Program-made: the position numbers and the translations under genes
The notes under the pieces: generated by a model
What the model saw: only the letters and a program-made list of their open reading frames with translations
Database searches by the model: none
Told to the model about the DNA's origin: nothing
Source of the DNA: Sequoia sempervirens
Lineage: Eukaryota; Streptophyta; Pinopsida; Cupressales; Cupressaceae
Direction: 5' to 3'
DNA: 64,000 nucleotides
Assembly (NCBI GenBank): GCA_007258455.2
Contig: VDFB02114860.1
Coordinates: 43,431-107,430, forward strand
Part shown: one piece after another, positions 24,425 through 35,151 of the stretch
Layout: each line of letters starts with the position of its first letter
Numbering within the stretch: the first letter of the stretch is position 1

Positions 24425-24512
24425 GTATGCTCCAAACCCTAGGTGCCTATCCTCAGTGTCAAATAATAAAGAATATTTTTATGTGATATGGAACTAATAT
24501 CACTTCATAATT

Positions 24513-25036
24513 TGTTAGTGTTTGGTAGCTTCAGGAGATATTTTCTCCTTAATTAAAGGCAGGCTGCCTACATATTGCAAATTATATTTTATATTTATAT
24601 TTCTTAAAAGGAGGCCGACCCTTGTGAAGAGTCGCCTTGCTTGTGAAGAGGCACCTTACATTGTATATATAGAAGGTGATGATCATTTCATTTGATTATC
24701 AATCAATTCATTCTAAAGACAATTCGCACCTATCAGGAGTTCGCATATCTACAACAGATTATCATTTTGCTTAGAACAGATTGACATCAAGGAAAATTCA
24801 TTGTAATTGTGCATTCACATCTAGGAGAGGTGTTGTGTTTCATTATTTCAGATCGGCCTAGAGTTTGGCCTAGATTGTAAGCAGATTTCTGCTCTTTCAT
24901 TCAATTTATAAGAGATATATTCTTGGCTAGGTTTTTCTCCCTCGAGAAGGAGGGTTTTCCTAGGGTATTTGCTGTGTTCATTGTTCTTATGTGTTGCATT
25001 TTTCTGCTTATGTCAATTCTGATCCTAAAACTAACA
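24513..25036 (+). repeat. 5' LTR of copia element K (unit 2)
   Basis: Copy of 14478-15001, followed by the PBS TGGTATTAGAGC at 25037. The K leader is interrupted at 25177 by LTR H and resumes at 47694 after removal of H and everything nested in it. Confidence 0.85.
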
Positions 25037-26587
25037 TGGTATTAGAGCGGGTTCTAAAAGTCTGATCAGAATTGTTTACTTAATGTAGAAAGATTGGCCA
25101 CTAATAGCTTGTTGATTTTCTGAGGAAAGTCGTGGCATTTGGCCACTAGGAGGATTGAACAGAGAAATCGAATAGCTGCAATGTCCCCTTTTTTATGAGC
25201 ATTGGTGTTTGGAGGAATTAGTCTATTCCTGATCCTCGTAGGCTAATGGGGCTTGATAAGAGGATCGTCTGGCAGATACCAGTTGATTGGTTGGCTCATT
25301 TCATGATTTCATGAAGGTTTTCCTAGTATCATCATGGATATTTCTAATTTTGGAAACCTTATGTTATATTATAATGTTATGTTGCACTTTATTAGTGAGA
25401 TTATATTATTATAAAGTGCAATATTAAAATATTATTATGACAAGCTTCTAGAAGTTGAATTTTATATTATTCTTGTTGGGCTGACCTCTTGCAGAAAAAG
25501 AATAAATAGACATTGAGGGCTCATTTTCTATCATCCAGATTTGTTGTTGATGTTTGATGTTTTCAGTTGTGGAGCCTAGGGTTTCTGCAGTTGTCTTTGG
25601 CCATTGAGAACGAAAACTCTCAATTGGTACGCAATTTTGAGGGTGTGAAATATCACTTGAATTATTGCAAAGTTAAGGAAGTTGCTTCAGACTTTCTACT
25701 TGTATTTCAAAGCAAAATTTCATGGCCTTTGGCCAAATTTTGGTGGCATAGATATTCTCGATTTGATAAGATAGTTGCTGGCATATGACTATTCATTTTG
25801 GTATAAGAGACGGCAGTAAATTGGAGAATTTGGGTGATTCATGAGGTAGTTCAATTGGGACGTTTGCACTTCCAGGTCTGCATAAATCGAAGGGTATTGT
25901 GGAGACAATTTTGTGCTCAAGTCTTCAACAATTAGCATTCAAACGGTTGACTCTGATCTTGTACATTTCTGATTTAAATCAAACAAATACCAGCAGTCCA
26001 TTGGAGCCATGATTTCACTCATTGGAGCTTCAAGTGCATCGATTTCCTTTCTTCAGTGAAGCGCTCTCTTGATTGACATCTTGAGAAGATTTTTAGAGCT
26101 AAGGAGATGACTTGCAGGCTATATATAAAAATAATCTCACATTAGATTACTAGTAACAGGGGCGACCAGCTGGGAGGTTCGATTTGCAGCTCAAAGGGAG
26201 AAATAAAATCAGATAAAATTCATGAGGCATGGTTAGAGGGTAAAGAAGCTGGGTTTTGCAATTTTGGGAGCAAATCTTTCAAAAATAAGAAGAATTGAAT
26301 TTTTCTTTCAGGCAGCCATCTACCACCAGGTTTATCATATTGCATTCAGTTTAGGCTCCATTAGTAAATCGTCATTGTAACATTCAGTTAATTATAGCTG
26401 CATTACAATCATTGTAATTAGAAGTCATTACATTAAACAATTCATGACATTAGTAAGCTGTTGTAGATGGTTATTCAATAGATCAGATTTGACATTGTTA
26501 TCTATCACATTGTAATCAGACTTGAGCATTATCTTGTAATGCCAAGAGTCTTGGCCTTTGTGATCAGCATAGCATTGGGGAAACACT

Positions 26588-27787
26588 TGTAGTGTTCCAC
26601 CACTCTGCTGATTCGTTTTCACTGAGTTTGTAGGTCTGATTTTTTGTTTTAGGTTTGTATTTCTTCTTTTTTTCTGTTTTTGAGTTTGATGCCAATAATG
26701 CTAAAAGTACCAACAAGCATATACATGAAAACTTCTAATACTAAACTACTGAAACAACTTGAATTACATTGCCCAATTTAGTGGCCAAATATGATTTCTT
26801 CATTACATAAGAAGATGCATTCAACATACAACTTACATCTGATTTATAGCTACATAATCTTAAACCAAACTTTAACTTACAGCCATATAACACTGTGAAT
26901 AGGATTGGCTACAGTACCAAACCCCAATGAAGTGCACACAACTCTTGAAAGACGACTTCCCCCACCCAAATCTAGCATGGGAAGCCTTCTAGGACAAGGG
27001 CGCCCCCTTTAGGAATGATAGCAGCCACATAAGAGAGGCGTTTCTTTTCTTTGTGCTGATATAAGCCCTCAAGAAAAGGTGGCTGGCTGTAGCTCTTCCA
27101 AAACAGATCCAAAACTCCTCAAAAAGTAAGCAGCTCCTGTGCTAACGTGATTGAAGTCCATGGCAGCCAAAACCACTCAAAAAGATGCTCGAAATAACTT
27201 GCAAACAGCAACGTAGGTCTCCAAATGAAGCAACAAAAACTGACCAGCAACCTTAAGGTGGTGTTTCACACCCTCAAGCAGCTCAAAAACAAAGAACAAA
27301 GCCCCTCCAGGCTTACCCACTGCAAGAAATCAAGAAACCCTAACCTCCTTCCTCCAAAGCCACACTCCCAAGTTCATTAAGCAAAAATCATCAACACATG
27401 AAGAGGGTCGAACTTCTTCTCTCCATATTTATAATTTTACATTGAAAAACACTATTCATAAAGTGAGCACTATTCACTTAAGTTATAACTTTTTCACTTT
27501 AGGAATGAATAATAACTGAAAAATACAAAGTGACCCCTTCATTTTAAAGACACATGGTCCCTAGGCCAAGGATGGTGAAATAAAAAGTGAATATCATTAA
27601 TTTAAGCACAAGTATCATGCCAAACGCAATAATTCACCCTGCCACCATACTCCGGAGATCAACACTGCCATTTGATGACCAAGCGCTAGTCCAAGTGACC
27701 CTCTATCCAAAACCATTAGCCTACGAGGGTCGACATGATAGGCTAATCTATTGATGTACAGGTGTCTAATTAGAAGGGGACATCACA
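26588..27787 (-). repeat. 3' LTR of gypsy B
   Basis: 1200 bp, TGTAGTGTTCC to GGGGACATCACA. An inverted TTAGCCT/TAGGCTAA pair lies close to its U3 start (about 27716-27746). Confidence 0.92.
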
Positions 27788-28284
27788 ATCCCCCCTCCCT
27801 GAAATTGCTTGTCCCCAAGCAATTTCAACTCAGGATGTTGTAAAATGTACTCGCTCTCCCATGTAGCATCCTCTACCATCAAGTCCTTCCATTTAATTAG
27901 ATATTCCCTAATAACCCGTCTCTGTAACTGTCGCTCTCTGACATCTAAGATGGCCTTAGGTACCAAAATCAATTTCCTTTTATCATCCAGGGGTTGTAAA
28001 GCTGTGAAAGGAACAACACGATGTCCTAATGCCTTCTTGAGGCGTGACACATGAAATACATTGTGTACCCTGCTATCTGCCGGTAAGTCCAACTCATAAG
28101 CCACCTCGCCTACCCGTCTGATGATCCTAAAGGGTCTGTAGTACCGCGGCTTGAGTTTCTCTACCCCACTCTTCTTGAGAGTGGATTGGCGATAGGGCTG
28201 CAACATCAGATACTCCATATTCCCAGCCTCGAAAGAACGCTCAACTCTCCTCTGATCCGCATACTGCTTTTGCTGATTTTGTGC
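27766..28284 (-). pseudogene. Gypsy B integrase C-terminus and chromodomain
   Basis: The integrase C-terminal module (QPYRQSTLKKSG, KPRYYRPFRIIRRVGEVAYE, RVHNVFHVSRLKKAL) is followed by a chromodomain (RRVIREYLIKWKDL, VEDATWESEYILQHPELKLL). The chromodomain is thought to guide integration to modified chromatin. The frame ends GGGIVMSPSN, running through the PPT into the LTR. A stop near 28285 separates this from the catalytic core; otherwise this 150-residue stretch is intact. Confidence 0.9.
27788..27827 (-). other. Polypurine tract and adjoining palindrome of B
   Basis: Minus strand AGGGAGGGGGGAT abuts the LTR and would prime plus-strand DNA synthesis. Beside it, ATTGCTTG-TCCC-CAAGCAAT forms a near-perfect hairpin that also encodes the LLGDKQ end of pol. 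Conserved in A and D. Confidence 0.8.
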
Positions 28285-28287
28285 CTT

Positions 28288-29391
28288 CTAAATGTTCTCA
28301 AGGAGAGCTCTCATAATATCCTTGTTCTCCTGTAAAAGATCCCCAGCACTGGGCACTCTACTGTCACTCAACAATAAATCAAGAAAGTTGGGAGCCTCAT
28401 ACCCATATAGGGCCATGAATGGGGACATTTGAATCGACATGTGGTAAGTGGTATTATAACAGTACTCACAAAGATGAATCCACTTCACCCAACCCCTTTG
28501 CTACCCTGCTATATAGTTTCGGAGGTATCCTTCCACCCACTTGTTCACAATCTCCATCTGACCATCAGTCTGCGGGTGGTAGCTAGTGCTTGGAGTAAGT
28601 TCGGTCCCACAAAGCCTGAATAGCTCTTGCCAGAAGTGGCTCAAGAACTGACTATCCCTGTCTTTGACGATGCTCCGGGGTAGCCCATGCAACCTGAACA
28701 ACTCTCGGAAAAAAAAATCTGCTACCTGTGTAGTTGAATATGTAGCCGCTATGAAAAGGAAATGAGTGTACTTGGTGAGGCGATCAACAACTACATAGAT
28801 ACAGTCTCTACCCTGGGCTTTCAGAAAGCCCGTAACGAAATCCATCGACAAGCATTCCCACTTCCTATCAGGAATTGGAAGTGGCTGAAGTAACCTAGCA
28901 GGATAGGTGTGCTCCTGTTTATTTTGTTGACAAACATGACACTCTCTGACATATGGAAGGACATCTGACTTTAGTCCTTTCCAAGTGAAACGTTCTCGAA
29001 CCTGCCTGTAAGTTTTGAAATACCCCGGATGTCCAGCCATGGGTGCATCATGAAAGGCCCTCAATACCGTGTTCTTCATTTCTGATCCTGGGGTCAAAAA
29101 AATCCTCCCCTTGTAAATGATAAGATCATTCACAACTAAATATCGACTATCTTGCACTGAACCCTCAACAATGCCAGAAGCCCAAGAGTCTTTGGCATAC
29201 TCGGCTGAAATCAGATGTCTCCAGTTCTCTGAAGTCTTAACCATAGAGTTCAGATGTGGTCGGCGAGATAAGGCATCAGCAACAACGTTTTGAGTCCCTT
29301 TGACATACGCAATGTCAAAGTCGTATGATTGCAACTTACTAACCCACTTCTGTTGATGATCATTGAGATCTCGCTGCCCTAAGAAATGCCT
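28288..29391 (-). pseudogene. Gypsy B integrase core, split by one stop
   Basis: Continues from RNase H (QSYDFDIAYVKGTQNVVADA) into the H-H-C-C zinc finger (HDAPMAGHPGYF ... CHVCQQNK) and the catalytic core. The three acidic residues are recognisable: MDFVTG, KDRDSQF and GQMEIVNKW. An in-frame TAG after RNYIAG (28501) divides it from the next piece (WIHLCEYCYNTTYHMS, SPFMALYGYEAP). Inserts the cDNA into chromosomes. Catalytic residues are intact, in contrast to element A. Confidence 0.9.
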
Positions 29392-29961
29392 TGTTGATGA
29401 ATTGTAGCTTAGGTCAAATATAAGCGATGATTGCTATAAAGCGTCATCATCGCTTATATAAGATCTAAACTCTTCATGTCATATTTCCAGAAATAAGTAT
29501 GATGATCGAATTTTATAATGACTGTATAAAATCGTAATTATTTATTTGATGTTCTGAATTTGCGTTGATTAAATTTCGGGATTCTTATATTCATCCGCCA
29601 TGCGTAAGGGTTTTTCATTCTTGTATTAAGCGATGAATGTTTAAACCGAGTTATCATCGGCTGTGTGAGGGACCCGCGCCCTAAGGGACACATCCCTTGA
29701 GCGGACGTGTCTCCACATGTGGAGACACGTCCTCTCAAGAGACGCATCCCTTGGAGGCGGGTCGCCTAACATATAAAAGATGATCCGAATCATAATATGC
29801 AGACATCGAGATCATTAATGTTCTGCATTCAGTACATTTTGCAATAAAAGGAAGAACTCAGAAATTCGCATTTCTTAGAATTTATTATTCAAAATCTCAA
29901 ACCTTCTTAGTTTATTCTTAGTCTTAGGATCTTGTCCTGATCAGATTTGTTTACATTTACA
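29392..29961 (+). mobile_element. Solo LTR E inside RNase H of gypsy B
   Basis: 570 bp, TGTTGATGAATTG to TTTACATTTACA, flanked by TGCCT at 29387-29391 and 29962-29966. It splits the RNase H codons for NSLRH from those for FLGQRDLN. A TATA box (ACATATAAAAG) lies near 29768. Probably copia-type by length and style. Confidence 0.9.
29696..29739. promoter_or_regulatory. 44-bp palindrome with two ACGTGTC cores in LTR E
   Basis: GGACGTGTCTCCACA is followed immediately by its exact inverse complement (29703-29732); CTTGAG/CTCAAG arms extend it to 44 bp with one mismatch. It lies about 30 bp upstream of the LTR TATA box. ACGTGTC resembles plant bZIP (ABRE-type) sites; a regulatory role is inference. 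Also present at 19533-19576. Confidence 0.6.
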
Positions 29962-30365
29962 TGCCTCAAGCTGTTATGGTTAGTCTTAACACAAAATTTG
30001 TTGCCCACAAGGTACTGCCTGAATTTGGCCAATGCATGCATGATGGCCAACATCTCCTTGTCGTAAATGTTGTAGCTCCTCTCTGGTCCTCTTAAATTAC
30101 GACTCTTGAAAGCTATCAGATGCTTGTCCTGCATGAGGACTGCGCCAATACCTTCACCCAAGGCATCACACTGAAGTTTGAAGGGTCTAGTGAAATCTGG
30201 TAATGCAAGGATAGGACAAGAAGTAATCAACTGCTTAAACTTCTCAAAACACTCCTGTGCCTCAAGAGTCCAAATGAATGCTCCTTTCTTTGTCAGGTCC
30301 GTAAGTGGCGCTGCATGGCATGAATACCCACTAACAAATTGGCGGTAGAACCCACACAAGCCCAA
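29962..30365 (-). pseudogene. Gypsy B RNase H, N-terminal part
   Basis: GLCGFYRQFVSGYSC connects from RT. RNase H residues follow: [14 protein letters not shown] (first D), [19 protein letters not shown] (E) and VKTNHNSLRH, where the expected D reads N. It would remove the RNA strand from the hybrid. Interrupted at NSLRH by solo LTR E; the rest follows beyond 29391. Confidence 0.88.
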
Positions 30366-30377
30366 AAATCCTCGAAG

Positions 30378-31292
30378 CTAAGTAAGATTCTTGGGAATCG
30401 GCCACTCAACAATAGCTTTGACCTTGTCGGGATCCATACGCACACCCTCTGCGTTGATAATATGGCCCAAGTACAGCAACTCCATCATACCTAGATCACA
30501 TTTTGATTCCTTGGCATACAAGGACTCACTATCCAGAATACCCAGTACCATATCCAGATGGGCAATACGCTCATCCCAAGCCTTGCTGTATACCAAGATG
30601 TCATCAAAGAAAACAAGTACGAACCTCCTCAGTTGGGATTGGTAGATCCTATTCATAGTGGACTGGAATGTAGCGGGTGCATTGGTTAGCCCAAATGGCA
30701 TAACCACAAACTCAAAGTGTCCACAATGGCAACGGAGAGCTGTTTTCTCAATGTCCTGTTCCCTCACACGAATCTGATGATACCCCGATCTCAAGTCTAT
30801 TTTTGAAAAACAACGGGCACCATGTAGCTCATCTATCAGCTCATCAATCCGGGGAATAGGATACCTATTTTTGATTGTCCTTTTATTCAACAATCTGTAA
30901 TCAATGCACATCCGCAAGGTACCATCCTTTTTCTTCACTAACACAATGGATGAGGCAAATGGTGACTTACTAGGCCTGATATGTCCCATAGCGAGCAGCT
31001 CCTTAATAGTTTTTTATATTTCATCCTTAAGCCGCTTAGGATGCCTGTAAGGTGTGACAATCACGGGCTTAGCGCCCTCCTCCAACTCGATGATGTGCTC
31101 AATACCGCGGTCTGGTGGTCTACCAGGTGGAATCTCACTGAACACCTTAGCGTGTTTAATCCTCAACTCCTGTATGTCTGGATGATAAACTGGGGTTTGT
31201 TGCTCCTCTTGTGATGGCATCAACATACACTCAGCTGCCCAATCGATGATGTCATGTCGCTTGAGCCTCTCCATTCTACTGAGAGATATCAT
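30378..31292 (-). pseudogene. Gypsy B reverse transcriptase
   Basis: Two open pieces. 31014-31292 holds the pre-RT part ending [19 protein letters not shown]. 30378-30989 holds the polymerase with [55 protein letters not shown] and catalytic FFDDILVYS. They are separated by one in-frame TAA and followed by a stop after PIPKNLT. All active-site motifs are otherwise intact, so the element decayed recently. The ORF copies in unit 1 are identical here. Confidence 0.92.
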
Positions 31293-31412
31293 TCTAAAAC
31301 TGCTATCTCAGATGGCTTTCAACACATGATTCCTCCCGTCCACCTTAAATCTCATCTCCATATCACGAAGGTTAAGGGTAAACTCTCCAATGTCATGAAG
31401 CCATTTCATCCC

Positions 31413-31667
31413 TCAAACCATATCAGTGTCTTCCATATTCACCACATAGAAATCTGCCTTAAAGTCATAATTATTTAATCGCATAGGAAGATTTGCAATC
31501 ATCCTATCACACTTGAGAGTGTAGCCATCCGCGACCTTCACTCTTATGCCCTCAAATTCTTCGGTTTGAATCCCACGCCTCTTAACAAGCCTAGCATCAA
31601 TAAAATTATGTGTGGCACCTGTATCCAACAAGGTAATGATCTTTTTTCCAGCTAAGACCCCTCGCAT
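31413..31667 (-). pseudogene. Gypsy B aspartic protease
   Basis: 84 residues starting MRGVLAGKKIITLLDTGATH; the active site is D-T-G-A-T-H-N-F, followed by IQTEEFEGIRVKVADG and the ADFYVVNMEDTDMV strand. It would cleave Gag-Pol. Frame lost after MEDTDMV near 31410 by a small insertion that is absent in unit 1. Similar to the protease of element A (DSGATHNF). Confidence 0.88.
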
Positions 31668-31717
31668 TCTAAAAGAACCCTCTCGCTATATGCTAGTGAG
31701 ACGTGCTTCTTGAAGCT

Positions 31718-32284
31718 TTACTTCCTCTTCCGTTTCAGCGTTATTTTCAACCTCATTTTCGGATTTTTCCACCTCGGATTCCTCATGCTCAGGTGCTGGT
31801 CTGATTTTTCAGATTCAGAGTCCTCATAGAATGACCACATTATTCTGTTAGCCTTTTCCTTAGGCCTCAGAGGACAGTCGTGGTTCACATAGGGTCCTTT
31901 ACAATAGAAGCACAACTTCTTCTTGCGCAAGTCATCGATGGTTTCTTTGTCTAATGGGGCTGCTGATTTCCCTTTAGAGTCTGATTTCTCATTCTTCTTA
32001 AAGAATGATTTGCCATCCTTGTATGAAGAGGATGCTTTAGATGAGAACTTGCTTTGTGGGGCTGCAAGTTCCATGCTTCTCAATTTTCTCATAGCCTCCT
32101 ATAGGGTCAGGGGATCAAAAGCTTTGATCCAACCTCTCAATGGTTCTGATAGGCCTTCGATGAATAATACAACTAATCTTCTTTCTGATATGTTGGGAAC
32201 CATAACTGATAACCGCTGAAAATCACCTATATATCCCTCCAAACTCCCAACTTGCTTGAGTTGAGCTAGGTCTCTGAAATACGT
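31718..32284 (-). pseudogene. gag: Gypsy B gag, C-terminal part with zinc knuckle
   Basis: Reading from 32284: a GGYIGDFQRLSV-like segment, VVLFIEGL, then SMELAAPQSKFSSKASSSYK and a CX2C...H..C knuckle (CFYCKGPYVNHDCP) that binds RNA. A frameshift lies near 32092-32100. The gag frame is interrupted at 32284/32285 by element C and resumes at 43419. Confidence 0.85.
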
Positions 32285-32789
32285 TGTTACATCCCAAATT
32301 GTGACGTACTATTTACCATTACTAGATAGAGTACATGTGAATTCTGGAGGTGAATTAATGATGCTTGTACCTTGTTTTCAATATGAATGTTGTTTCATTT
32401 GATATTATTCTTGGTGAAATACTGCATAAAGGAGAACAAAAGGTTATTGATTTGTGAATAATCTAAATTTTGAAATGTTTCATGTATTCTGCTTTGTTTT
32501 GAACATATGACTCCCGTTGTCGTGTCATGGTGTGCAAGTAAGAGGACCATTCCTCCAAGCAGAGGAGAGATATCACTCGGGGAGGAACTTGGTCGGGTAA
32601 ACAGTAACGAGTACCAATTGGGCATACACACACATATTATAGACTGAGTAAGCTAAGTCATTTGTTGAGTTAAGGTTAAGTCATCCATAGGCTTGTTTAT
32701 TATCATTTGGAGTCGTATCTACTTCTGAATGTGTGAATAAGTGATGCTTGTCAGTATAACCATATGTGGAATAATGTTTTTGGTTAGGA

Positions 32790-33340
32790 GGTGGGCATGT
32801 GTATATGTATATATACATATAAATATGGTATGTACAAGTGTTCATAAGTATATTCATGTCGATACAAACGTATGAGAGCAGATGGATATGCCATACGTGT
32901 GCATCGATATAAATATATTTATGAATACGTATACATAGAGGAAGTATACAAGTAAATATACATGTATACATACCCACAACCAACCTATTATATATGTGTG
33001 AATATGAATAAATATTATGTTGATATTACCTCAGAATCTACGTATACACATATATATACATATACATAGGTACGTATAATGAAAATATGCTGACTGGCTT
33101 GCAGTATACGTACATTGTAATTTAAAATGTATATGTATAAACATGTATATATGCAAAGGTAAATATATTAATATATTTAATATTATATCAAATATGTATA
33201 TAATATTGTCTTTACAAAATATATATGTGTGAGATTATTTAAATTATTAAATTTAAATAATTATACATAAATATATAATGTAAATTAAAACTATACTACA
33301 TATATATTTTAATATAATAAAATAAATATATAGATATATT
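32790..33340. repeat. TATATA/ATACAT-rich low-complexity tract in C
   Basis: About 550 bp dominated by degenerate TATATATACAT/TATGTA units in the U3 part of C, with no coding content. The small open frame on the minus strand here is low-complexity. Confidence 0.75.
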
Positions 33341-33983
33341 TTATTAAGTGGTAATGAAAATCGAATAAAGTGAGGAAACTTTTAAATATTTAAGAGAATA
33401 AATATGGAACTCAAAAGTAATTGAGTTAAAGGATTTAAATCTTTTATCAATGGTTAAATATTTTGAAAACTTGACTATGAGGAAAATATAAAACTCAACA
33501 TAAGGAAATCGAGCCTTTTATTTGAAATATTTAAATCAAAGTAAAATCGAAATAATTGTTGAGAACATTTGAAAAGAGGAAAATGAAATACGTTTTTAAG
33601 AGTTCATACCCGTAAAAGTGGAAATGATGTATGAGAATGAAAATAGCGCCTGTAGAATCGCGTGACCATGGCCAAGATAACTGAATGAGGCTAAGGTAAA
33701 TTCGATTGCAGCCAAAAAAATGGGAAAGGTGGACGCCATTTAAAGAGAGACTTTGTCTCTGCATTAATCTTCATTTATCTTCACCTGTTGAATCGCACCT
33801 ATACCTGTAGGTGTCGCGTTTTTTGGGAATTAATCATGTGCAAGATGAACTTTCCTCAGTGCTGTCATCAAATGAAGGTCGAAATCTTCTCTAAAAGGTG
33901 CCACATCTCTTGTTTGAACTATTCCAAACCTTGTTGGCAACTTGGATGCCTTAGGAAGAGGAATTTGTTAAAGTTTTGAAACA

Positions 33984-33993
33984 CTATATAAAG
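33984..33993 (+). promoter_or_regulatory. TATA box of element C
   Basis: CTATATAAAG, about 1.7 kb into C. The related element at 48665 has the same motif in the opposite orientation (50143-50151). Transcription would start near 34015. Confidence 0.6.
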
Positions 33994-34019
33994 CTTGCAA
34001 TGCTTATTCTTCAAAACAC

Positions 34020-35151
34020 GAATTTAGAAGTTTGCAAGTTTGAATTTGTTCTCTTCAGAGAAGTTCATTCTGTTGTGAGTGAGTTTATTCTGATTGTGAG
34101 TGTCCATTATTTAAGCTGAGAGTGAATTCTACCCTGTTGTGAGTGAACTCTGTATTGCTGTGAGAGTAACCTTCAATTCTGGAAAGTTGTATTTACTTGA
34201 CAGAGAAATCACTTCTGGCATTTGTCATCTTTGTGAGTAGTAATCTGAGATTATCCCCTATCGTGCTAAGAGTCCAATTTCAGTGGTGGCTGGAAATCCT
34301 TGACTGGAAGCTGAAGGAGTAGCAATTTCTTACTAGAGCAACACCTGTGGAAAGCTAATAACATGCATGTTATCTCTTTTTTTTTTCCATGTTTTGCTGT
34401 TATGGTAATCAAGAGAAAGTTTGTTTATACCCTTTGTTTGGAAATGGATAGGGAATAAGATTGTTTATATGATATTCTTTGGATTGAATATTTGAAGAAT
34501 GATAACAATTGCAAAGAGATAATTTAGAAAATAGAAAAGCAATTGCATGCTTTGTACTATTGACTTTGCATTCATTAGTAGACGGATTTACTATGTATTG
34601 AAGAAATAATGGCATTATTTGTATTAACTCCATATAAGGAGTGTATGCTTGTATATAGTTATTTAATGCTAGGAATGGATTGAGAGCATTTAATAAGTTA
34701 CAGTTCACAACTAGTTATAAGTTAACTTAGTTAAGTTAATAAAGCTCCTAGTATGAGAGTATCCAGTATAAAGGAGATAGTTGTAAGTACTTGTTAGAAA
34801 GTTCTCCGTTCAAGTAGTTAGCTTGATGTAGGAAGTCTAGGGTACGAACTACCCCGATAGACCAACCTACGCGTAGAGTAAGAAAGCCTCAAGTCAAATT
34901 GACCCTGGCTAGTGCATGTGATAGATGACCTACGTTCTTGATTGAATGTAAACACTTTGGCCAAAGTAGTGTTAGGAACAACTTACACTTAGTTGTGGTA
35001 CTACACTATCAGTTCACCGTGGTCCCGAAATACATACTAGTTCAAGAGTTGCCGTATGCATAGAACCTAGATATGTAGGAACACAACACTATGCCCAGTT
35101 GGTAGTCGTTAAAGGATACCCCACCAATCTCTTCTTCGAAGGGAGGTTCGT
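34020..35151 (+). other. Transcribed (R/U5-like) part of C, non-coding
   Basis: No open frame with a recognisable domain. It contains short GTGAGTGA/TTCTG repeats (34070-34160). At 35085-35125 it carries the inverse of a motif also found at 32585-32630 and 49040-49085 (see findings). Confidence 0.5.

Larger units (their letters stand above)
21484..31648 (+). repeat. 10-kb tandem duplication, unit 2
   Basis: Almost identical to unit 1, with the fuller sequence. The hAT element is complete only in the left copy and element B only in the right copy, as a simple tandem duplication predicts. Small additions relative to unit 1 include about 13 bases near 23531-23545. Confidence 0.93.

Noticed and set aside
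32681..32983. 100-codon minus-strand frame rich in H, Y and I
   Set aside because: Encoded by TATATACAT low-complexity DNA.
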